From Jaminaea rosea (taxonomy: Eukaryota > Basidiomycota > Exobasidiomycetes > Microstromatales): a stretch of DNA of 64,000 bases. How positions within the stretch are numbered: position 1 is the stretch's first letter; each line of letters opens with the position of its first letter. Below, piece after piece: positions 10,321 to 18,414 of the stretch. Under the pieces are notes generated by a model. The model did not search any database, was not told where the DNA came from, and was given only the letters and a program-made list of their open reading frames with translations. A program made the translations under genes and the position numbers. Where the stretch lies: assembly GCF_003144245.1 (NCBI RefSeq), contig NW_020289990.1, forward strand, positions 124,001 to 188,000, written 5' to 3'.

Positions 10321-12026
10321 ATGCCGCCGCCCTACTCAGCAGCAGCCGCTTCATCATCATCATCATCATCATCATCAGATCCAGCCTCGCACGTCGAGTC
10401 GATCACGTCCCCCACAACGCTGCGCAAGGTTGTCCTGAACTATCTGCTGCACCACTGCTACGTCGACACCGCCAACGCTTTTGCTGGTAATGCTGGTGGA
10501 GAGAGCAGTTCACTGGGCGGAGGAGCCTCTGCGGTAGGCACAGCTCAGCACGTCGCTGCTTCGTCGAGCACACCAGCCACGCCGCGTCGGTCGCGCCACC
10601 CACTTGCCGCACCACCACTATCGCGTCAGGACTCGTCCATCGAAGTAGAGGCGGATGCGCAGCTCCTTCCAGCTGCGAGTGGCACCAGTGAAAGTGATAA
10701 GGACGACGACATGCACGATGCCGTCGATGTTCAGCCATCCACGGATGACGAGCACAAACGCGACGTTGCCTTTGAGACGGCGGATACAACCATCACTTCC
10801 GCGTCTGGCCCAGCGGGACCCTTGAGCCAGGGCGCCAGCGCTGAGATTTCGCGAGAAGACTACCGCATCCTCCATCTTCGCCAACAAATCAGAGATCACA
10901 TCCTGTCAGGTCAGATCAAACAGGCTATCGAACTGTTGGATGCGCACTTCCCCTCCGTCCTCGGCGGCGATAGCGAGGACTCGTCCCCAACTGAGGGTGG
11001 GCCGTCAGGCGCGACTAAGACGTGGACTACGGGAAGCGGCAGAACGTCTGCTATCCCTGCGAGCGCGACAAGCTTGCAGCCAGAGCATCTTGGTCTGAAT
11101 TTGCAAATACAGGCGTTCATCGAGGCTGTGCGCGTCGCGAACGGTCCGCAACCCGCACCGCCTGCAACGCCTCAGCACCACCACGGCGGGCAGGGATCAT
11201 CCTCGACAGGGATGGCAGCCGCAGCCGCAGCGGGCTCATCAGCCTCGAATGGGAACGGCAGCAATGGAGCTGCCCCTGCTCTTGCCCCTCTCAACCCACC
11301 ATCCCGCTCCTCTTCCCCCGCCCCCTCATCCGCAAGCTCTTCGATCTCAGTCTCCTCGACCGCCTCCTCCTCCCTCAATCCCTCGGCCTCCTCCACTTCC
11401 GCACCTCTACAGCTGGCCTTGTCCCATGCGCAACAGCTCTACAACTCTGTTCTGCGCTTGCCATCTGGAGCGTATCGAGATCTGTACAGGAAAGAGGTAG
11501 AGAGCGTGACGGCCATTCTGGCATACAAGGATTTGGAACGCAGCCCACTGAGGAAATTCTTGGATGTCAGGAGGAGAAGAGGATTGTGGAACCAGATCAA
11601 TGGGGCAATCATGTGTAAGTAGGGCGACGCGACGACGCGAGGTCAGACTTGACTGTGCGAGCGTTGGCTGACACGCGCCCTTGCTGTCTGTCATTCGCAC
11701 GCGTAGATCGGACAGGGCGTCCCTCTCAACCCCTCTTGGAAAGCGCTGTCCGTCAAACCACTTTTGTCTGGTCACAGCTGCACGAAGATGGCGTGTCCGT
11801 TCCTGCGGGTCACCCTGTCCTCTCTCCCTCGACCAGCACAGCATCAGACACGAGGAATGCTGCAGCTGCTTTCGCTACTGCGGCGAGTGGAAGAGGTGGT
11901 GCGACGAGTGGAGGTGTGGCGGGCGATAAGAGGGCTAAAGCTGCTGGAGGGACTGGAGGAGGAGGAGCTGGCGCAGGCAGAGTCATGCCTCCTTGGCAAT
12001 TGAGCGGTTTTCTCGCCGAGAGATGA
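10321..12026 (+). CDS. LisH-CTLH-CRA protein, probable GID/CTLH ubiquitin-ligase subunit
   Basis: Exons 10321-11614 and 11707-12026 give 537 residues. A poly-Ser run from a TCA repeat lies at residues 11-19. LisH is at about 34-65 (LRKVVLNYLLHHCYVDTANAF), CTLH at about 176-235 (REDYRILHLRQQIRDHILSG) and CRA from about 364 (LALSHAQQLYNSVL) into exon 2. The 92-nt intron has a GTAAGT donor, and joining restores NGAIMYRTGRPSQPLLESAV, a typical CRA segment. LisH-CTLH-CRA proteins scaffold the GID/CTLH E3 ligase that degrades gluconeogenic enzymes. There is no SPRY domain, so it resembles Gid8/TWA1 in layout, but the LisH wording is closer to RanBPM. The exact subunit is unresolved. Low-complexity inserts make it longer than human TWA1. 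Confidence 0.8.
10351..10376 (+). repeat. (TCA)n microsatellite in the CTLH gene
   Basis: About eight and a half TCA units near the start of the gene encode a poly-serine run just before the LisH motif. Length variation here would change only the disordered N-terminus. Confidence 0.95.
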
Positions 12027-12182
12027 GTGCGCGAGAGCGCCACGGAAAGAGAGTACGCAGGGGAGAGGAACTGTAGACTTACGCACGCATTGATTCGTAT
12101 GCTCAATCACATTTGGGTTCGCTAGATGCTATGCTGCTCTACTGCTGCTCCATTACTGCTACAACGCTCCACGCAACGCTTC

Positions 12183-14087
12183 TCAGACCAGCCTTCCCTC
12201 ACTCCCACCCTCTTCCTGCATTCTCCAAGCCTCCGCAACTTCCCTCGGCCCCATCCCCATGCGCGCGAGCAAGAAGCCCTGCAGATGAGCAACACTGTAC
12301 CTCCCCGGCCTTGTAGCGCGTGCGAATACTTCTGCCGCCTCGAGTAGCTCTTCCCGGGACACGGGTGGCGGGGTGACGCCCAGCGAAACGGAGGTATCGT
12401 CGCTGGCAGTCACCGGGACCTCCTCATCTGCAAGCAGAGGCTCCTTCTCCTCCTTCTCCTTCTCCTCCACCTGCTCCTGGCTCTCCGAGTGTCTCTCACT
12501 TGCCAAACCCTGCGGCGCGTACCATCTCTCGAAGAGCTCCCTCGCCTGCTGACGGTTCGCGTTGCCGAACTCGAATTCCACGTCAACCCTCCCTGGGCGG
12601 ACGAGAGCAGGGTCGAGGCGATTGCGATGGTTCGTAGTGAGGATAAGTAGCCTTGCTTCGCCTGCCGTGATGCCGTCGATTGCGTTGAGGAGGCCCGAGA
12701 AGGTGAGGGAGGCAGGTCCGGCGCCTTGAGGTCCGCCTGTAGAGGGAGCTGGGGAAGGGGCCGCAGAGCGTTGAGGTGTTGCGGATGAGCCAGCCGCGGT
12801 AGTGCCAGTGATGCGAGCGCGATCGCCATGCTCCTCCCCACCTTCCGTGGTCCCACGCGACCCAAAGGCGCAATCTACATCCTCTAGCACCACGACGCTC
12901 CCACTCGGCACGCTCGTCATCAGCTCGGCAAACTTTGAGTCATTCAGTCCTCCACTCAAGCTCAACTGATAGATGGGGCGCTGCAGCTCGCTCGCCAGTA
13001 CATGGGCAAGGGAAGTCTTGCCCGTCCCTGGCAGCCCGTGGAAGAGGAAGCCACGGCGATAAGGAATGCCGCGGTCTCCATACCAGAGGCGGGCCGGCTC
13101 CGAGAGGAAGCGTCGGGCATCGTCGAGGGCGCGGACTTTGATGTTGGTCGGGAGGAAGAGAGAGTCGCGCAGCCGTCGAGTGATGACGCGCGAGCGAGAC
13201 CAGTAGCTGCCGTTGCGAAGCAGTGACGAGACGTCAGCAGGTCCACATCACCTTTCAATGTCTCAGAACGTCGACTCACCCGTAGCGATCAATGTTGTAG
13301 ACTACAATGCGGCCGCGCTCACTCTGCTCGTAGAGAGCTCGCGCCTCTGCGATGAATTGGCGCATCGTCTTGCTTGACCAGGTGAGGAAGGAGAGATCCA
13401 GTCTTTCTTCAATGGAGGAGTCGCCGTTGCGGGATCTCGTGCGCGTGGCAAAGACCCAAGTTGAGTGGAAGCGGAACCTGCGGCGGCGAGCGAGAGAGGC
13501 ATCAGCCGCATGACCTGGTGAGAAGGGAGTCCAGCAGACTTACCGCACGGTCGTCGACTCGATCGGGTAGAGGTAGACGCCGTCGAGCCCAGACTTGCTC
13601 TCCCCACCACTGGCATGCTTGGCAGCCTGCTCTTCGTCGTCCCCGTTGAAGCTATCGTATGCCAGCTTGCTGACCGTAGTGATCTCCACATCACGCGCAT
13701 CCTCCTCCCATTGCGTGTGTCGTGTCACGTAAAGCATCGCCCACTGATACGCATCACCTCCGCCGCCATCTGCCCCCGCACGCAGTACGGCTCTGCAGAG
13801 GACGAGCGACTTGAGTGACTCCCAGACTGTTTCGGCCAGCCATTTGCTGCCTGCAATTGCAGCGCCTATGCCGAATACGCGGAGTCCATCCCAGAATTGG
13901 GGTGACTGGATGATATCTACGGAGGAGAGGGGTAGCAATGGAGTCAATGAGCATGAAACGTTCACGTGGATGTATGTCGCTGCGTACGCGTACCTTGGAT
14001 GAGGCGGACGATGGATTTTGGACTGACTGCTACCTTCTTGCTACTGTGAGAGGCGGGCGAAAGGCCCACTTGACCTACAGACGCCAT
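12183..14087 (-). CDS. BCS1: BCS1-type mitochondrial AAA ATPase
   Basis: Minus-strand exons 14087-13994, 13916-13544, 13477-13280 and 13206-12183 give 562 residues; yeast Bcs1 is 456. The start gives MASVGQVGLSPASHSS. A hydrophobic segment (FGIGAAIAGSKWLAETVW) near residue 50 is the expected membrane anchor. The BCS1-specific region YQWAMLYVTRHTQ follows. Then come Walker A GLPGTGKT at about 277, Walker B VVVLEDVD at about 323, LTFSGLLNAIDG and the arginine-finger area LVRPGRVD near 423. BCS1 inserts the Rieske protein into complex III in the inner membrane. A Pro/Ala/Gly-rich insert of about 45 residues sits between Walker B and the LLNAIDG helix. Fungi carry several BCS1-like paralogues, so orthology to yeast BCS1 is likely but not certain. 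Confidence 0.83.
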
Positions 14088-14587
14088 GCTGAGTCCTGTC
14101 CAGGGGTCCAGCACCGCCGCCGTATGTGCTTGAGGATGTAGATGGGGAAAAGGCTTGCCAACTCGTCAAAGGTCCACTCTGCCGACGCTGCGAAGTCAGG
14201 CGAGATTGGCTGAAGGGTGGCTGAAGCGCCGACTTTTTGAGCTCAAGCCTCGAGAGTGGAGTCAGTCAGTCGTCGCTGTTGCCCGTCGCTTGCTCCCGCG
14301 CTCTCCGTCATCGAGGCCCCACGCGACCGACGCGGGGCGGCCACAACAACACGGCGGACTGAGACGACAGCCTGAGACCACAAGTCGAGCGAGCGGTCGA
14401 CAAAGCAACTTCGTCTTCCTCAACTCTACCACAAGAGCTTCACAGCCCCTCGTCGCTCTTCTTCTTCAGCGTCGCCGAGCTTCGTCATTCCAACGACGAG
14501 GAGAGCGAGAGAACAGAGGGAGGTTCCCGCCCCGTACCTTCATCATCCACTTGAAAGCCCCCGCCATCTCCACCTGGCGTTGAGCAT
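14088..14587. promoter_or_regulatory. divergent intergenic region, BCS1-type gene / CDC14
   Basis: Five hundred bases between two outward-facing starts. A 142-codon open frame at 14155-14583 begins with TTG, has Arg/Ser-rich composition and no recognisable domain, so I read it as CDC14 leader. No clear TATA box is seen. Confidence 0.45.
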
Positions 14588-17500
14588 ATGCTAGCACCCA
14601 GCCCCAGGACGACGAATCTCGCAGCATATCAACATCAGCATCAGCATCAGCATCAGCACCAGCATACTCCGACGAGAACTATGACGTCCAGAGTAGCAGT
14701 CGCAAGATCAGCCGCTGCAACAGCTGGTCCTTCGTCGCCGCCTCGAAATGGCATGATTCCAACTCTCCCATGCCCTGACGACTCGGACTTCCTGGACAGT
14801 GATGCTGATGGCGAGGAGTGCCATCATGACGAGACTGAATTCGTTGCCTCGTCATCCTATGCCATGGATTCAGAAAGGCTCGGTAAGTCCACAGTGTCCA
14901 GTCAGCGCTGCAGCATTGCCAACCCTCGCGCCCCGCCTGTTCGCTCCCAAGGCTCCCCGTGCTCGCAAGGCGAAGAGGATGCTCCCACCCCTCTCATCCC
15001 CCTCATCTACATATCTACCCGTCTCTACTTCACCTTTTTCGAGGATCCGCCGCCGCCGGCCCACCTTCTCAACATCGGCAACGGCGCAGCATCGGCCGTC
15101 TTTGAGGCACCCAAGCAACAGCGAGGCGGGCAGCCTATGACGGCTGCTGATATCCCGGAGCAGTTTCACTGGTTCAACATCGACGACGAACTCGTCTACC
15201 TCAGCTTCTTTGAGGATTGGGTGAGTGGCAGGAGACTGCGGCCTATCATCGTATATACTCACACTTCCTCATCGGATCACGCCGCGCAGGGCCCGCTCAA
15301 CGTAGCCCTCTTCTATCGCTTCTGCATGCACATCCACCAACTTCTTAACGACGACAACCTCGCCGACAAGGCCCTCGTCTTCTACACCTCCAATCACCCG
15401 CACAAGAAGGCGAACGGCAGCCTCCTGGCCGCCATGTACTCGATGATCATCGATCACATCGAGCCGGCGGACGCCTTCCACCCTTTCAGCCAAATCGAGT
15501 TCAAGCCGTTTCGAGACGCAGGCTACGGCCGCCCGGACTACTGTTTGACTATGCAGGACGTCCTCTACGGTGTGCACAGAGCCATCAAGGAGAAGCTACT
15601 GGACTTGTCCGAGTTTAACCTCGAGGAGTATGAGTACTACGAGCAGGTCCAATGCGGAGACTGGAACTGGATCACCCCTAGCTTTCTCGCCTTTGCCAGC
15701 CCGAATGATCGCGAGTACGTTGCAGCCCTGAAAGCCAATGGCGGTCAGCCGCCGACGCCATCGAGCGTCAGCCGTAAGCTCCCGCAGGTCTTCCTCAATA
15801 CGGTCCGCTACTTCAAGGAACGCAACGTCAAGCTCGTTGTCCGCCTCAACAACCCACTCTACGACAAAACCGTCTTCGAAGATGCGGGGATTGCGCATCT
15901 CGACCTCTACTTTGACGATGGATCCAACCCATCAGAGGAGATTCTCAGAGAGTTCATTCGAAGGGCAGACGACGTCATCTCCAAAGGTGGGGCCATTGCT
16001 GTGCACTGCAAAGCTGGTCTGGGCCGCACAGGCGTGCTCATTGGCGCGTATCTGATCTGGAAGTATGGCTTCAGCGCGTCCGAAGTCATTGGCTTCATGC
16101 GCATCATGCGGCCAGGCTGCGTCGTCGGTCCGCAACAGCACTTCATGTACCAGAACTTCGTCGAGTGGGTACGATGGAGCGTTCGTGATCAAGCGCTCGC
16201 CATCGCACGCAAGACGATCGAGGCAGAGCGCGCAGTCATGGCCGCAAGGATGGGCCAGGCTAAAGCGAATGGTGCAGCGCATCGCCCAAACAAGCGACAG
16301 TCGCTGTCCGATGAGGAAGAGGAAGAGGAGGTAGAGGTAGAGAATGAGGACGCGATGGCTGCTGCACCGGTGACGCCCAAGCACAAGAAGATGCCGCATG
16401 TCATCCCAGCAACGGCTGCTCCTGCAGTCAAGCCCGTGCCTTGCGTTGGGCAACCGCGCAAGAGCCCAAGCCCGTCGAGGAAGCGACCGGCCAACCACGC
16501 CAGTGTGGCCGTGCCGACGCCAGGTCCTTCGACGATGTCGAGTTTGACAAGAGGAGGACTGCGTTCAGCTAGCAGCAGGGTAGCAAGTGCCGAAATTCCT
16601 CGCTCACACAGTGCCGAGAATCTTGCACTTGGTGGCAACAGCAGCACTAATGGCGCAAGCACCAGCAACAGCACCGCTGCTCCCTCGACTCCGACTCACG
16701 GGGTCTCGTCGCTCCGTACAAGCTGGGAGGCTCTAGCCACGACGGCGAATGCAGCAACTCCTCCAAGCCGTAGTTCGTCGAACGAGAACAATGCTCTCGG
16801 TACACCACAGGCGGTCTCGATGACTCCTCGCTCGGCTGGCCGGGTGTTGACGGCGGCACAGAGGCTCAACAGCGCTACGCCGAAGCGGGAGCAGCAGCAG
16901 GACAAGGCAAGAGATGCTGCTGCTACAACGACGCCAACGAGCAGGAGGCAAAAGCAGGCCTCTACTGCTGGCGAGAATGGCGAAGAGGTCATCCTTGTAA
17001 GCAGCAGTGCTACACGCAGCTCTCGCACACACGAGCGCTGCAAATCCGAAGCCGCCCCTCCTCGCAGCCCCACCGGCGCTGCTGACATCCTCGTAGAGGG
17101 CGATGGCGACGTCTTTGGCTCCCCGGCAGTTCCCATCTCTCCGCACCCGCAGTCTCCCTCGTCGGCTTCCGCAGCCGGCACTCCGTCTCGCGCAACTCGA
17201 GTCCCATCATTCAAGGCCTCGCCCAACGTGAGAGCGACGTACGGCCTCAAGGACTCGAAGCTGCCTCCACCCCGATCGCCCAGGGCTGATGGATCTTCGG
17301 GCGAGCCGAGTGCGACCAGAAGTCACGCAGAGGCGTCGAGCTCTCCAGCGCGATCAGATGCCGAGGTGCTGGGCGTGATCGGCGTGAACGGCGGCAACGA
17401 GAACGCCAGCACGGCAACGATGACGAGTGGCAGACCCGCAACAATGCGTACGATCGGCCGCACCCCCTCATCAAGCAACTCCATATCTCCGGCTAAGATC

Positions 17501-18121
17501 AGAGGTGGAATGTCGCACGCTCCTGTCGCTGCTCCTCCGGCGCCCAACAGCACACATACAACGACGACGCGCGTGACATCTGGCTCCTCTCCCGCCAGAC
17601 TGGGCGCAAGAACCCCCTCTGGTAGCCGGCGAGGAGTTGCCGGCCCATCTGCCAAGCTAGCAGCGAATGGTCCGAGCTCGTCGCAAGGTTCGTCGTCGTC
17701 CTCATCTGGGTCCTCGTCGACCACCACCACCACCACCACCACCACCACCACGACTGCTAGGCGGACCGTCTCTCGCATGCTTTCGCACAATGGCGACAAG
17801 GTGACCACAGCTGCGGCGACGAGTGCCTCTTCTGCCGTGAGTCGTGTCCCATCCGGGGGTAGTGGGGTGTCAAAGGGCACGACGCCCATTACGAACAGCG
17901 CCAATGCAGCTATGCTTGCTGCGAGGGCGAATCTGAAGAGAGCACGGCCGAGCCCCGACGTGCCGCAGGGTAGCTTTGCCAATGCAAGCGGAGCTGTAGG
18001 GAGAGGAGGAGGCGCTGCTGCAGGATCGAAGCCGCCTGTTGCGGGGACAAGCAGCAGGTTTGGACGCAATGTTAGGAGGAGAAGGAGCAGTTTGGGAGAG
18101 GCAGATATTGGAATGGCGTAA
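14588..18121 (+). CDS. CDC14: dual-specificity phosphatase CDC14
   Basis: Exons 14588-15220 and 15290-18121 give 1154 residues. The 69-nt intron has no in-frame stop, but removing it restores FFEDWGPLNVALFYRFC, the conserved Cdc14 join. The first half holds the tandem dual-specificity fold: general-acid loop DLYFDDGSNPSEE, then the catalytic signature HCKAGLGRTG with Cys near 450 and the Cdc14-specific MRPGCVVGPQQHFMY. Cdc14 dephosphorylates CDK sites for mitotic exit, cytokinesis and septation in nucleolus and spindle. The remaining 650 residues are Ser/Thr/Ala-rich and disordered, with many SP/TP sites, and include a poly-Thr run. The start at 14588 precedes a His-Gln repeat; a second ATG at 14681 is an alternative. 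A further in-frame intron near 14883 is possible. Confidence 0.95.
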   Translation: MLAPSPRTTNLAAYQHQHQHQHQHQHTPTRTMTSRVAVARSAAATAGPSSPPRNGMIPTLPCPDDSDFLDSDADGEECHHDETEFVASSSYAMDSERLGKSTVSSQRCSIANPRAPPVRSQGSPCSQGEEDAPTPLIPLIYISTRLYFTFFEDPPPPAHLLNIGNGAASAVFEAPKQQRGGQPMTAADIPEQFHWFNIDDELVYLSFFEDWVSGRRLRPIIVYTHTSSSDHAAQGPLNVALFYRFCMHIHQLLNDDNLADKALVFYTSNHPHKKANGSLLAAMYSMIIDHIEPADAFHPFSQIEFKPFRDAGYGRPDYCLTMQDVLYGVHRAIKEKLLDLSEFNLEEYEYYEQVQCGDWNWITPSFLAFASPNDREYVAALKANGGQPPTPSSVSRKLPQVFLNTVRYFKERNVKLVVRLNNPLYDKTVFEDAGIAHLDLYFDDGSNPSEEILREFIRRADDVISKGGAIAVHCKAGLGRTGVLIGAYLIWKYGFSASEVIGFMRIMRPGCVVGPQQHFMYQNFVEWVRWSVRDQALAIARKTIEAERAVMAARMGQAKANGAAHRPNKRQSLSDEEEEEEVEVENEDAMAAAPVTPKHKKMPHVIPATAAPAVKPVPCVGQPRKSPSPSRKRPANHASVAVPTPGPSTMSSLTRGGLRSASSRVASAEIPRSHSAENLALGGNSSTNGASTSNSTAAPSTPTHGVSSLRTSWEALATTANAATPPSRSSSNENNALGTPQAVSMTPRSAGRVLTAAQRLNSATPKREQQQDKARDAAATTTPTSRRQKQASTAGENGEEVILVSSSATRSSRTHERCKSEAAPPRSPTGAADILVEGDGDVFGSPAVPISPHPQSPSSASAAGTPSRATRVPSFKASPNVRATYGLKDSKLPPPRSPRADGSSGEPSATRSHAEASSSPARSDAEVLGVIGVNGGNENASTATMTSGRPATMRTIGRTPSSSNSISPAKIRGGMSHAPVAAPPAPNSTHTTTTRVTSGSSPARLGARTPSGSRRGVAGPSAKLAANGPSSSQGSSSSSSGSSSTTTTTTTTTTTTARRTVSRMLSHNGDKVTTAAATSASSAVSRVPSGGSGVSKGTTPITNSANAAMLAARANLKRARPSPDVPQGSFANASGAVGRGGGAAAGSKPPVAGTSSRFGRNVRRRRSSLGEADIGMA
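14632..14666 (+). repeat. (CATCAG)n minisatellite, CDC14 N-terminus
   Basis: Repeated CATCAG units encode an alternating His-Gln run about 16 residues into the CDC14 reading frame. The run disappears if translation starts at 14681. Confidence 0.9.
17720..17752 (+). repeat. (CCA)n microsatellite, CDC14 tail
   Basis: About ten CCA/ACC units encode poly-threonine in the disordered C-terminal tail of CDC14. Confidence 0.9.
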
Positions 18122-18414
18122 GGCAGGATTCATTGTTCGTCGTGGTCCATCATTTCCCATCATTCTCAGCATCCAGGGCCGCGTAAGACTGTCACAAGCT
18201 TTCTTGTCTCTCGTCAATCTCAGAGCTTGCGTAGCATTCAGTCCCTATGGCTGCTCGATGTTCGCGAGGAGCCCGAGCGAGCAGGAGGGTGAGTGGCTTA
18301 CGTAAGAGACGAGACGCGGATGGCCCGCGAGCGAGTCGAGGATCGAGTGCATTGCTTCGCATCCCGCCTTTCCATCCATCCGCACCTTCGTATCCTCCTC
18401 AGTCGTGCGTCAAA

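Noticed and set aside
14155-14583. 142-codon plus frame ending just before CDC14
   Set aside because: It starts with TTG, is Arg/Ser-rich and has no recognised domain; treated as CDC14 leader.
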